Below, in pieces: positions 1 to 7,377 of a stretch of 18,621 nucleotides of DNA. The notes beneath the pieces are model-generated. The model was not told the DNA's origin, made no database searches, and was given only the letters and a program-made list of their open reading frames with translations. The stretch's first letter is position 1. Each line of letters begins with the position of its first letter. Source of the stretch: AP-15 sp035503615 (GTDB taxonomy: Bacteria; Pseudomonadota; Alphaproteobacteria; ATCC43930; CGMCC-115725); contig DATJTI010000092.1 of the NCBI GenBank assembly GCA_035503615.1, forward strand, positions 1-18,621, written 5' to 3'. The translations under genes were made by a program, and so were the position numbers.

Positions 1-1
1 G

Positions 2-334
2 CAATGGCTGATGTTCCAGGTCGGCGGGCTCGGGCCGATGCTCGGCCAGGCGCAGCATTTCCGCCGGTTCGCGCCACAGCCGGTGCCCTACGCGATCAAG
101 CGCTACTCGCAGGAGGCGGCGCGGCTCTACCGGGTGCTCGATAAGCGTCTCGGGGAGAGCGAATTTCTTGCCGGCGGCAACTACTCGATCGCCGATATCG
201 CGAGCTATCCGTGGGTCGCCCGGCACGATTGGCAAGGCATCTCGCTCGCCGATCATGCCAATGTGGCGCGCTGGTTCACGGCGATCGCCGCGCGCCCCGC
301 GGTGCAGCGCGGCATGCAGGTGCCACGGCTCTAG
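2..334 (+). CDS. Glutathione S-transferase, C-terminal part (5' end outside window)
   Basis: The reading frame is open from the first complete codon at position 2 to a TAG at 332-334, leaving about 110 residues. The visible part reads QWLMFQVGGLGPMLGQ, then an all-helical segment with ADIASYPWV and a final ARPAVQRGM. These are typical of the C-terminal helical domain of bacterial nu-class (YfcG/YghU-like) glutathione S-transferases, where the GGxGPMxGQ segment follows the linker from the thioredoxin-like domain. The glutathione-binding N-terminal domain lies upstream, so activity (often disulfide-bond reductase in this class) is inferred from the family. The protein is expected to be cytosolic. 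The gene is convergent with gspO and has no evident link to secretion. Confidence 0.9.
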   Translation, partial: QWLMFQVGGLGPMLGQAQHFRRFAPQPVPYAIKRYSQEAARLYRVLDKRLGESEFLAGGNYSIADIASYPWVARHDWQGISLADHANVARWFTAIAARPAVQRGMQVPRL

Positions 335-343
335 CCAAAGCCG

Positions 344-367
344 CCGGGCATCGGCCCGGGCATCGGC
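344..367. repeat. Perfect 12-bp tandem duplication
   Basis: The unit CCGGGCATCGGC occurs twice in a row (344-355 and 356-367), ten bases after the GST stop codon. It is non-coding and of unknown role. It is one of several short tandem duplications near gene ends in this window. Confidence 0.9.
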
Positions 368-383
368 GAGACTGTGATTGACA

Positions 384-414
384 CCTGAAATGGAAGCTCT
401 GTTTCCATTTCAGG
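384..414. terminator. Perfect 12-bp inverted repeat between convergent genes, probable bidirectional terminator
   Basis: The arm CCTGAAATGGAA (384-395) is followed by a 7-base loop (396-402) and its exact reverse complement TTCCATTTCAGG (403-414). It sits between the GST stop (334) and the gspO stop (425), where a bidirectional terminator is expected. The arms are only about 40% GC in a very GC-rich region, and there is no T-run on either side, so it is not a classical intrinsic terminator. It could instead be a dispersed palindromic repeat or a protein-binding site. Confidence 0.45.
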
Positions 415-424
415 CGATCCCGTC

Positions 425-1192
425 CTAGAGGCTCATCCAGACGAGCCAGGTGCCGAGTGCCAGAAACGGTCCGAACGGCAATGCCGAGCGCAACCCGAGC
501 CGGATGCCCACGAGCCGCAGGCCGGCTGCGGTGACGAGCCCGGCAACCGCGGCGAAGAGCACCACCTCGGCCAGTGCCGCGGCTCCGACCCACGCTCCCG
601 ACGCGGCAAGCAGCTTGGCGTCGCCGATGCCGAGGCCTTCGTGTCCTCGCAATCTCCGGTAGGTAATCGCAACCACGCGCAATGCCAGATAGCCGGCGGC
701 GGCGCCGAGCGCCCGGTCGAGCAGGTTCGCCCGGTCGAACGCTGCGGCCGCGGCAAGGCCGACCAACACCAGCGGCAGGGTCAGCCGGTCGGGCAAGAGC
801 CAGTGGCGCCAGTCGATCCAGGCGAGCGCCAGCAGCCACCAGCCAAGCACGCAATCGAGCCAGACCCCGGCACCGTGATCGCATGCCGCCGCGGCCCCTG
901 CGACCGCCACGGCCGCGAGTTCGATCGCCGGATAGAAGCTTCCCAACGGGTGGCTGCAAAAGCGGCACCGGCCGCTTGTCCCAAGCCAGCTGACGAGCGG
1001 CAGGAGGTCGCGCGGTTGCAATACGGCATCGCACGCCTCGCAGCGGGAGCGCGCCCAGACGATCGGTTTCCCCTCCGGCAGGCGGCGAACGAGGACGCCG
1101 AGAAAGCTGCCGATAAATGGCGCGGCGAATACCGCTGCCCAGCCGGCGGCATCGGGCGCGGCGATCCGGCCAAAGAGTTCCGCGCCGATCAT
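425..1192 (-). CDS. gspO: Type II secretion prepilin peptidase / N-methyltransferase GspO
   Basis: This inner-membrane aspartic protease cleaves the leader of pseudopilins after glycine and, in the family, N-methylates the new N-terminal residue. The 255-residue protein starts with an IGSFLGVLVRRLP segment (about residues 27-39), matching the GSFLNVVIYRLP signature of PilD/GspO. A four-cysteine zinc motif follows (C51-x2-C54, C76-x2-C79). The two catalytic aspartates are D127 in AWIDWRHWLLPD and D191 in the GxGD motif of LGIGDAKLLAASGAW. A conserved FGP motif lies near the C-terminus, and several hydrophobic helices span the rest. At 255 residues it is somewhat shorter than PilD (about 290). 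The ATG at 1192 has a GGGAG ribosome-binding site just upstream. It is divergent from gspE, with only about 100 bp for both promoters. Confidence 0.95.
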   Translation of the reverse strand: MIGAELFGRIAAPDAAGWAAVFAAPFIGSFLGVLVRRLPEGKPIVWARSRCEACDAVLQPRDLLPLVSWLGTSGRCRFCSHPLGSFYPAIELAAVAVAGAAAACDHGAGVWLDCVLGWWLLALAWIDWRHWLLPDRLTLPLVLVGLAAAAAFDRANLLDRALGAAAGYLALRVVAITYRRLRGHEGLGIGDAKLLAASGAWVGAAALAEVVLFAAVAGLVTAAGLRLVGIRLGLRSALPFGPFLALGTWLVWMSL

Positions 1193-1294
1193 GTTCTCCC
1201 GCCCCGGCCGTCAATCAATTATTGTGGCCTGCCGACTACCGTGCTCGCCGGGCGACCCCTCGCAATGCTGGCGCCGACAGGAACCGAGGCCGTC
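1193..1294. promoter_or_regulatory. Divergent intergenic region between gspO and gspE
   Basis: This 102-bp region must carry the start signals of gspO (leftward) and the gspE-F-H-I-J block (rightward), unless transcription enters from elsewhere. It has an AT-rich patch at about 1211-1226 containing CAATCAATTATTG, with CAAT/ATTG half-sites in inverted orientation. No convincing -35/-10 pair could be assigned. The region is inferred to be regulatory from gene orientation, not from a recognised motif. Confidence 0.4.
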
Positions 1295-3025
1295 ATGAAA
1301 CTCGAGGCCATGCCGACCGCGCGCGACGCCGCCGACGCGCTGGCTCGCCTCGGCCCGACCCTGATCGCGAGCGGTGCCGTCGATCAGCGCACCCTCGAGC
1401 GGGCGCGCCGGGTGGCGTCGGACACCGGCGGCCGGCTCGACCGGGTGCTGACCCAGCTCGGCCTGGTCAGCGAGCGCGCGCTTGCCGAGGCATGGGCGCA
1501 GATCTTTGCCGCCCCGATCGTGGCCACGACAGATTATCCCGACACCGCGCTGTTCGTCGACCGCCTGAAAGCGAAGTTCCTGCGCAAGGCTCACGCCCTG
1601 CCGATCGCCGAGGGCGATGGCGGCGGCGCGGTGCTGGCGATGGCCGACCCGCTCGACGTGTTCACCAGAAGCGCGGTGGCGGCGGCACTCGGCCGGCCGG
1701 TGGTGATCGCGGTCGCGGTGCCGATCGAGCTCGAGGCGGCATTCGACCGGCTTTATTCGGAGGCCGGCGGCGACGACGAGGCGCTGCTCGACGAGGTGGT
1801 CAGCGATGCCGAGCCGGCCGAGGAGGATGCCGAACGCCTGAAGGATCTGGCCAGCGAGGCGCCGGTGATCCGGCTCGTCAACCAGCTGATCGCCCGCGCC
1901 GTCGAAACCCACGCCTCGGACGTCCATCTCGAACCGTTTCCCGACCGGCTGCGGGTGCGCTACCGCTATGACGGCGTGCTGCACGAGATCGAGGCGCCGC
2001 CGGCGCGATTGCAGGCCGCGGTGATTTCACGGATCAAGATCATGGCGCGCCTCGACATCGCCGAGCGCCGGCTGCCGCAGGATGGCCGCATCAAATTGAC
2101 GGTTCGCGGCCATGAGATCGACTTCCGGGTGTCGACAATCCCAGCGCTCTATGGCGAGAAGGTCGTGCTGCGCGTGCTCGACCGGACCGCCGTCGAGTTC
2201 GATTACGAAAAGCTCGGCCTGCCCGAGGATATCCGCGAGGGCGTCGAGCGGGCGCTCGACCTGCCCAACGGTATGGTGCTGGTGACCGGGCCGACCGGCA
2301 GCGGCAAGACCACGACACTTTATACCGGGCTGTTGCGGCTGAACACGGTGGTGCGCAATGTCGTCACCGTCGAGGATCCGATCGAGTACCAGCTGACCGG
2401 CATCAACCAGATCCAGGTGCGGCCGCAGATCGGGCTCAATTTCGCCAGCCTGCTGCGCTCGATCCTGCGCCAGGATCCGGATGTGATCATGATCGGCGAG
2501 ATCCGCGATCTCGAAACCGTGCAGATTGCGGTGCAGGCGGCGCTGACCGGGCATCTGGTGCTGTCGACGCTGCACACCAACTCGGCGGCGGCGACGATGA
2601 CCCGGCTGCGCGACATGGGGCTCGAAGATTACCTCTTGACCGCGACACTGAAGGCGGTGCTGGCACAACGGCTGGTGCGCCGGCTGTGCCCGCGCTGCAA
2701 GACGCCCGAAGCCGCACCGGAAGCGTTGCGCGAGCGTTTCGGCCTCGACCGGCTGGCCGGCAACCGCCCGATCATGCTCTATCATCCCACGGGCTGTCCC
2801 GAATGCCGCGGCACCGGGTTCCGCGGGCGCCGCGCCATCGCCGAGCTCTTGGTGCCGAGCCGGGCGATCGACCGGCTGATCTTCGACGGCGCCGACGACG
2901 GTGCGATCGAGCGCGCCGCGGTCGAGGGTGGCATGCGCCCGATCTTCGACAGCGGGATGCTCGCGGTGCTCGATGGCGACACGACGATCGAGGAGGTGGT
3001 GCGCTGCATCCGCGCCGAAGCGTGA
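1295..3025 (+). CDS. gspE: Type II secretion ATPase GspE
   Basis: This cytoplasmic ATPase powers pseudopilus assembly; in the family it is a hexamer docked on GspL and GspF. From the ATG at 1295 the protein has 576 residues. Its N-terminal region (about residues 10-150) resembles the T2SSE N-terminal domain. Walker A is GPTGSGKTT (G332-T340, K338). The Walker B/Asp-box segment is RQDPDVIMIGEIRD (R392-D405), with E402 as the expected catalytic glutamate. A His-box is seen in LTGHLVLSTLHTN. A four-cysteine zinc element follows (C465-x2-C468 and C501-x2-C504), as in classical GspE. The start at 1295 has GAGG five bases upstream; an in-frame ATG at 1265 has no ribosome-binding site. The same frame happens to stay open antisense to gspO as far as 641, which is a GC-driven artefact. 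gspF follows 126 bp later. Confidence 0.96.
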   Translation: MKLEAMPTARDAADALARLGPTLIASGAVDQRTLERARRVASDTGGRLDRVLTQLGLVSERALAEAWAQIFAAPIVATTDYPDTALFVDRLKAKFLRKAHALPIAEGDGGGAVLAMADPLDVFTRSAVAAALGRPVVIAVAVPIELEAAFDRLYSEAGGDDEALLDEVVSDAEPAEEDAERLKDLASEAPVIRLVNQLIARAVETHASDVHLEPFPDRLRVRYRYDGVLHEIEAPPARLQAAVISRIKIMARLDIAERRLPQDGRIKLTVRGHEIDFRVSTIPALYGEKVVLRVLDRTAVEFDYEKLGLPEDIREGVERALDLPNGMVLVTGPTGSGKTTTLYTGLLRLNTVVRNVVTVEDPIEYQLTGINQIQVRPQIGLNFASLLRSILRQDPDVIMIGEIRDLETVQIAVQAALTGHLVLSTLHTNSAAATMTRLRDMGLEDYLLTATLKAVLAQRLVRRLCPRCKTPEAAPEALRERFGLDRLAGNRPIMLYHPTGCPECRGTGFRGRRAIAELLVPSRAIDRLIFDGADDGAIERAAVEGGMRPIFDSGMLAVLDGDTTIEEVVRCIRAEA

Positions 3026-3151
3026 TAGCCGGGGCGCGAGCGGGCCGGCTGATGGCGTTGACCGGGCCCGGATGCCCGCATAAGCTGCCGGCCGCTGTTA
3101 TGGTCCCGCCCGTTGCGGCAATTCGCATCAGACCGCGGCCGGAGGAATGAG

Positions 3152-4375
3152 ATGCCGTCGTTCCGCTGGTCGGCGATCAACGGTGGCGGCGAAGTGGTAC
3201 GCGGCATCATGGACGCGCCCGACCGCGCCGCCGTGGTCGAGCGGCTGCAGCGCCAGGGACAGACCGTGCTGCGGGCCGATCCGGCCGATGGCCGGCGCGG
3301 GCTCGGCGAGTTGCTGCAGCTTGAAATCGGCGGCGCTCGCGGCCTCGACAAGAGTGCCCTCGGCGAAGCGACCCGCGAGCTGGCGATCATGCTGGCGGCC
3401 GGCCAGGATTTGGATCGCGCGCTGCGCTTTGTCGTCGACAACACCCGGAATGGCCGCGCCCGGGTGATCCTCGGCCGGGTTCGCGACAAGGTCCGCTCCG
3501 GCAGTTCCTTGGCCGCCGCACTCGCCGGCGAACCGCGCAGCTTCTCCAGGCTCTATGTCGGCCTGGTGCGGGCCGGGGAAGCCGGCGGCACGCTGCCGGC
3601 GAGCCTCGACCGTCTTGCCGCACTCCTCGAACGCGAGCGCAGCCTGACCGCGAGCCTGCGCGCGGCGCTGATCTACCCGGCTTTGCTAGTGGTCGCGGCG
3701 GTCGGCTCGATCGTGCTGCTGCTCGATTACGTGCTGCCGCAATTCACTCCGATCTTCGAGCAGGCGGGGGCCCAGCTGCCGGAGGAGACGCAGCTGTTGA
3801 TGAGTCTGGGCAGCGTGGTCGGGGCCGCCACCCCGTGGCTGTTGGCGGCAACGGTTCTTGGGGTCGTCGTCGCGCGCCAGCTGCTCGCTCAGCCGGCCTA
3901 CCGGCTGCCATTCGACCGGCTGCTGCTGCGCATGCCGGTTGCCGGCAGTCTGATCCGCGAGACCCTCGCCGCGAGATTGACCCGCACTCTCGGCAGCCTG
4001 CTCGAAAACGGCGTGCCACTGATCGCGGCACTCGGCATCGCCAAGGACGCGCTCGGCAATCTCGCCGCCGCGGAAGCGGTCGAGACCGCCTCGCTTGAAG
4101 CCAAGGGCGGCGCCGGCCTCGCCCGTCCGCTCGCCGCTGCGAAAGTGTTTCCGGCGCGCACGATCCACCTCTTGCAGCTCGGCGAGGAAGCGGCGCAGCT
4201 GGCGGCGATGTCGTTGAAGGCGGCCGATATTCATGACGAGGAGGCGCGGCTGAAAATGCAGCGGCTGGTGGCGCTGGCGGTGCCGCTGATCACGATCACG
4301 ATGGGTCTTGCGGTGGCCGGCATCATCACCGCGCTGCTGACCGCGATGCTGAGCCTCAATGACCTTGCCCATTGA
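3152..4375 (+). CDS. gspF: Type II secretion inner-membrane platform protein GspF
   Basis: GspF is the polytopic platform protein that contacts GspE and GspL and is thought to transmit ATPase motion to the pseudopilus. The 407-residue product matches the family length of about 400. It has two repeated T2SSF cytoplasmic domains, seen in ELAIMLAAGQDLDRALRF (about residues 70-90) and LTRTLGSLLENGVPLIAAL (about 275-295). The first is followed by the family segment YVGLVRAGEAGGTLPASLDRLA. Three hydrophobic segments lie at about residues 170-195, 226-246 and 372-403. The start at 3152 is fixed by a strong GGAGG (3141-3145) six bases upstream; an in-frame TTG at 3113 is less likely. The last 17 bases overlap the start of gspH, implying translational coupling. 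Confidence 0.95.
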   Translation: MPSFRWSAINGGGEVVRGIMDAPDRAAVVERLQRQGQTVLRADPADGRRGLGELLQLEIGGARGLDKSALGEATRELAIMLAAGQDLDRALRFVVDNTRNGRARVILGRVRDKVRSGSSLAAALAGEPRSFSRLYVGLVRAGEAGGTLPASLDRLAALLERERSLTASLRAALIYPALLVVAAVGSIVLLLDYVLPQFTPIFEQAGAQLPEETQLLMSLGSVVGAATPWLLAATVLGVVVARQLLAQPAYRLPFDRLLLRMPVAGSLIRETLAARLTRTLGSLLENGVPLIAALGIAKDALGNLAAAEAVETASLEAKGGAGLARPLAAAKVFPARTIHLLQLGEEAAQLAAMSLKAADIHDEEARLKMQRLVALAVPLITITMGLAVAGIITALLTAMLSLNDLAH

Positions 4376-4847
4376 GCGGGGCATATCGGCGGGCGGCGGT
4401 CGCGGCGACCCGGCAGACGGCTTCACGCTGATCGAGCTCCTGGTGGTGCTGGCGGTGATCGGCTTCTCGCTGGCGCTGTTTGTCGGCTACCGGGCGCCGT
4501 GGAGCCGGTCGCTGGGACTGCACGGGACCGCCGCCGAGCTCGCCTCGGAATTGCGCCTGGCACGCTCGCAGGCGATCGCCGACAATCGCCCGGTCGCGCT
4601 GGCGCTCGATCTGGCCGGCCACCGCTACCGGGTCGGCAACGCATTGCCGCAGCCATTGCCGGCAAGCCTGTCAATCGGTTTGCTGACGGTCGATGGCGAG
4701 AAGCGCAACGCCAGCGCCGGCGACATCCGCTTCAATCCCGATGGCAGCTCGACCGGCGGCCGGATCACATTGGCCGACGGGTCGCACCGGGTCGCGGTCG
4801 GGGTCGATTGGCTGACCGGCCGGGTCACTGTTGCCGATGAACATTGA
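4359..4847 (+). CDS. gspH: Minor pseudopilin GspH
   Basis: GspH is a minor pseudopilin of the pseudopilus tip. The 162-residue precursor has a 21-residue leader ending in G21, then the prepilin motif FTLIELLVVLAVIGFSLALF. Cleavage by GspO is expected between G21 and F22, and E26 is the conserved Glu5 of the mature protein. The helix continues with LRLARSQAIADNRPVALALD, the usual GspH/FimT segment, and ends in a small beta-rich domain containing IRFNPDGSSTGGRITL, a hallmark of GspH. The ATG lies inside the end of gspF (17-bp overlap) with a weak ribosome-binding site, so coupling to gspF is likely. The leader is longer than the roughly 6-10 residues common in model systems. Confidence 0.92.
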   Translation: MTLPIERGISAGGGRGDPADGFTLIELLVVLAVIGFSLALFVGYRAPWSRSLGLHGTAAELASELRLARSQAIADNRPVALALDLAGHRYRVGNALPQPLPASLSIGLLTVDGEKRNASAGDIRFNPDGSSTGGRITLADGSHRVAVGVDWLTGRVTVADEH

Positions 4848-4887
4848 GGCGCCGATGAACATTGAGGCGCCGATGAGCATTGAGCGC
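4834..4887 (+). repeat. 18-bp tandem repeat (two exact, one degenerate copy) duplicating a ribosome-binding site and start codon
   Basis: The unit CCGATGAACATTGAGGCG occurs exactly at 4834-4851 and 4852-4869. A third, diverged copy follows from 4870 (CCGATGAGCATTGAGCGC). The gspH stop codon TGA (4845-4847) lies in the first copy. Each unit is in frame with gspI and reads MNIEAP, and the GAGG of one copy acts as a Shine-Dalgarno sequence for the ATG of the next. gspI therefore has two equivalent start signals plus a third ATG without one. Confidence 0.95.
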
Positions 4888-5295
4888 GCGCCGGAAGCGG
4901 CCGGCTTCACGTTGCTCGAAGTCGTGGTGGCACTCGCCATCGCGTCGCTAGCGCTGGTCGCGCTGTTTCAAGCCGGCAGCGGCGGGCTGTTCGCGGTCGA
5001 TACCGCGGCGCGGGCAGAGGAGGCGCTGCAGCGCGCCCAGTCCCATCTCGCGGCGATCGGCCGCGACGCCGCTCTGATCCAGGGCGACACCAGCGGCGAT
5101 GATGGCGGTGGCTATCGCTGGCGGCTGCAGGTGCAGCCGGTCGCACAGCGGCAGGGGCTGGCCGCCGACGGAGTGACCGCAGAGACGACGATCCTCTACG
5201 ATGTCGAAGTCGCGATAACCTGGCGACAACAGGGCCATCAGCGAGCGGTCGTGCTGCGCACCCTTCGGCTCGGCACCAGCGGCGCCGGCAGCTGA
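4855..5295 (+). CDS. gspI: Minor pseudopilin GspI
   Basis: GspI is a minor pseudopilin thought to start tip assembly with GspJ and GspK. It carries the prepilin motif AAG/FTLLEVVVALAIASLALVALF with Glu5 present, followed by a short domain ending in an antiparallel strand pattern (DVEVAITWRQ). The start is ambiguous. Three in-frame ATGs (4837, 4855, 4873) lie in an 18-bp tandem repeat. Those at 4855 and 4873 each have GAGG five bases upstream, while 4837 has none. With 4855 the protein is 146 residues with a 17-residue leader; with 4873 the leader is 11 residues. The gspH stop lies seven bases before 4855. The repeat is described separately. Confidence 0.9.
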   Translation: MNIEAPMSIERAPEAAGFTLLEVVVALAIASLALVALFQAGSGGLFAVDTAARAEEALQRAQSHLAAIGRDAALIQGDTSGDDGGGYRWRLQVQPVAQRQGLAADGVTAETTILYDVEVAITWRQQGHQRAVVLRTLRLGTSGAGS

Positions 5296-5317
5296 GATCG
5301 GCATCGGTGACAGCCGG

Positions 5318-6037
5318 ATGAGCAACTCCGCCGGGACCGGCGCAAGGATCGGCGACCCGATCGCGGCGGACGCCGGCGGTGCTGCGACGGACACCATCGG
5401 TGGTACTGCCGGCGGTGGTGCCGCTGGCGGTGGTGCCGCTGGCAGCGGGCAGAGCGGCTTCACGCTGCTCGAAATGCTGGTCGTCGTGGTGGTGCTAGGC
5501 CTGCTCGTGGTCGGGTTGACCCAGGGAGTGCGGGCCGGGCTCGCTCTGTGGCATGCGCAGCAGCGCCGTCTCGACGAGACCGCCGAGCTCGATTCCTCGG
5601 CGCGCCTGTTGCGCAATCTGCTGACCGGCATCGCCGCAGCGTCGGCGAGCGGGCTTGCCGGTGGGGCCGATGCCGATGCGATTCATGGCCAGAGCGACCA
5701 GCTGAGCTTTGTCGGCGACATGCCGACCGGCCTCGGCACCACCCGCCATGCCGACCTGACGATCGCGCTGCAGGACCATCGCCTGGTCCTGATCTGGAAG
5801 CCGCAGCAGCACGAGCTTCTGACCGGGCCGGCGCCAAAGGCGACCGTGACCGAGCTGATTTCCGGGGTCGACCGGCTGGCCATCGCCTATTGGGGCGCCA
5901 CCACCCCGGACCAGCCGGCGGCATGGCAGAGCCAGTGGGATGGTGCGACCGCACCGGCGCTGATCCGCATCCACATCGCCTTTGCCAAGGGTGACCGGCG
6001 CCGCTGGCCGGATCTGATCGTCGCCCCGCAGCTTTGA
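5318..6037 (+). CDS. gspJ: Minor pseudopilin GspJ with a long Gly/Ala-rich leader
   Basis: GspJ is a minor pseudopilin that caps the pseudopilus with GspI and GspK. The 239-residue precursor has the motif QSG/FTLLEMLVVVVVLGLLVVGL, with cleavage expected after G47 and Glu5 present. Further on, the segment VDRLAIAYWGA and the C-terminal PALIRIHIAFAKGDRRRWPDLIVAP match the GspJ beta domain. The leader of 47 residues is unusually long and rich in Gly and Ala (about residues 28-47), and contains a 15-bp exact tandem repeat. No other in-frame start lies closer to the cleavage site, so the long leader looks real. The start is 22 bp after the gspI stop and has only a weak ribosome-binding site. A 288-bp gap follows before gspL. 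Confidence 0.9.
   Translation: MSNSAGTGARIGDPIAADAGGAATDTIGGTAGGGAAGGGAAGSGQSGFTLLEMLVVVVVLGLLVVGLTQGVRAGLALWHAQQRRLDETAELDSSARLLRNLLTGIAAASASGLAGGADADAIHGQSDQLSFVGDMPTGLGTTRHADLTIALQDHRLVLIWKPQQHELLTGPAPKATVTELISGVDRLAIAYWGATTPDQPAAWQSQWDGATAPALIRIHIAFAKGDRRRWPDLIVAPQL
5411..5440 (+). repeat. 15-bp exact tandem duplication in the gspJ leader
   Basis: GGCGGTGGTGCCGCT occurs twice in a row (5411-5425 and 5426-5440), adding a second GGGAA block to the leader peptide. It keeps the reading frame and lies upstream of the peptidase cleavage site, so the mature pseudopilin is unchanged. Confidence 0.95.
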
Positions 6038-6325
6038 GCGGCACCGGCGATTCGCAAGACGCCAGCGACAGCGGCGCGAAGGCTTTGGCGCCGGATACAG
6101 GAATTGCAGGAATTGGCGATATGAAATACCCGTGCTAAGAGAAAATTATGGCGAGAAGGTCTATCGAAAGCGTCTCGTACTGCCGCAAACGCCTTGAAGG
6201 GGCCACATTCCACCCTTTTGTTGGCGGCGCCAAGGGCGGCGCGTGTCGGCCTTTGCCGCGCGCCCGGCGCTCTGTAGCATGGCGGCCCAGCTTCGGGCGG
6301 ATTTGGATCGGCACGGCTCCGAGAC
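6038..6325. other. Gap between gspJ and gspL, possible internal promoter region
   Basis: This 288-bp stretch has no convincing gene. An AT-rich part at about 6098-6150 stands out from the surrounding GC-rich DNA. It contains weak promoter-like pieces, such as TTGCAG at 6104 and TTGGCG at 6113, with poor -10 matches (for example TAAGAG at 6136). A small frame beginning at 6148 overlaps gspL and has no recognisable features. The gap splits the T2SS genes into a platform/pseudopilin block and an L-M-N-D-K block, so an internal promoter is plausible but unproven. Confidence 0.3.
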
Positions 6326-7363
6326 ATGGTGCGCGAGTTTTTCAGCTGGTGGTTCGGTCAGCTGGCCGAGCTTCTTCCCCAGCGGTTACGCCGTACCGAC
6401 TTGACCGCTGCCGATGCGACGGTGATCACGCCGGTTGCCGCCGCGGATGGTGATTTCAGCGCGGTCACGGTCGGCTTGCGGCGCGGCGGCAAGGAAACCC
6501 CGCTCGGGCGCTTCACGATCGGTGAACCCGGGCTTGCCGGGCTGCCGCGTTCGCCGGGCAAGCCTGCGGTGCTGCGCCTCGGCGAATCCGAGGTGCTGGG
6601 CAAGACTCTGGTCCTGCCGCTCGCCGCCGAGCGCGAGGTCGATCAGGCCCTGATCTTCGAAATGGATCGGGAAACCCCGTTCGGGGTCGAAGAGCTCTAT
6701 TGGAACCACCGCATCGAAGCGGCGGACCGGGCGAGCGGACGCCTATCGGTACGCATCTTGTTGATCCCGAAGGCACGGCTCGATCCGTTATTGGCGTATC
6801 TGCGGCAGTCGGGCGTGGTGCCGGCGCGGGCCGAAATCACCGACGGGCCCGATCTCGGCTCTTGGCTTCCGCTCGATGGCGATGGCCGGCCGGCGCATTC
6901 CCTCCTCGACAATCTGGTCAGACCGGCTGCGATCGGCTGCGCGGCCCTGGCGATGGCCGCAATCGTCATTCCGTTCGCCCGTCAGTCGGCGGCGATGGCA
7001 GCGCTCGACCGCCAGCTCGCGATCGGCCGCACCGCCGCGGCGGAGGCCGATAGCCTGCGCCGGGAGATCCGCCAATTGTCCGGCAGCGCCGATCTCATTC
7101 AGAGGGAGCGCGACAAGGCCGGACAACCGCTGGCCGTGCTGGCTGCGGCGACCCGGGTGATGCCGGATGACAGCTATCTGACGGAGCTGGAACTGCTTCA
7201 GCGCAAGCTGACGATCAGCGGCCGGTCGGCTGCGGCGGCCCGGCTGATCGCTGCCTTTGCCGCCAATCCGGAATTTCGCAATCCGGCCTTCGCCGCACCG
7301 GTGACCCGGATCGAGGCGCTCCACCAGGAAATTTTCACCATCATTACGGAGGTCGCGCCGTAA
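6326..7363 (+). CDS. gspL: Type II secretion assembly-platform protein GspL (PilN-domain type)
   Basis: GspL is a bitopic inner-membrane protein that recruits GspE and pairs with GspM. The 345-residue product begins with an aromatic, amphipathic segment (FFSWWFGQLAELLP, about residues 5-18). A cytoplasmic domain of about 190 residues follows, including FEMDRETPFGVEELYWNHRI (111-130), a segment shared by short alphaproteobacterial GspL proteins and reminiscent of the PilM/GspL fold. One transmembrane helix lies at about residues 200-217. A heptad-like region follows (219-263), then a C-terminal PilN-like ferredoxin-fold domain (DDSYLTELELLQRKLTISGRSA). It is shorter than enterobacterial GspL (about 400). 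The ATG at 6326 has only a weak ribosome-binding site. It starts the gspL-M-N-D-K block. Confidence 0.88.
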   Translation: MVREFFSWWFGQLAELLPQRLRRTDLTAADATVITPVAAADGDFSAVTVGLRRGGKETPLGRFTIGEPGLAGLPRSPGKPAVLRLGESEVLGKTLVLPLAAEREVDQALIFEMDRETPFGVEELYWNHRIEAADRASGRLSVRILLIPKARLDPLLAYLRQSGVVPARAEITDGPDLGSWLPLDGDGRPAHSLLDNLVRPAAIGCAALAMAAIVIPFARQSAAMAALDRQLAIGRTAAAEADSLRREIRQLSGSADLIQRERDKAGQPLAVLAAATRVMPDDSYLTELELLQRKLTISGRSAAAARLIAAFAANPEFRNPAFAAPVTRIEALHQEIFTIITEVAP

Positions 7364-7377
7364 TTTCGCTCACCGCC

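Noticed and set aside
276..1214. 312-codon minus-strand frame overlapping gspO
   Set aside because: It is a shifted frame of the gspO region, Arg-rich, running through the intergenic hairpin and into the GST gene. It has no recognisable domain.
641..1294. Long open frame upstream of and in frame with gspE
   Set aside because: It is antisense to the well-supported gspO gene. The frame is open because of high GC, the residues are low-complexity Arg/Pro/Ala, and the true gspE start at 1295 has a ribosome-binding site.
6121..6138. Five-codon frame (ATG to TAA) that might be a leader peptide
   Set aside because: It is too short, has no ribosome-binding site and no attenuator-like hairpin follows.
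6148..6453. Small frame in the gspJ-gspL gap
   Set aside because: It overlaps the gspL start in another frame, has a poor ribosome-binding site and no family features.
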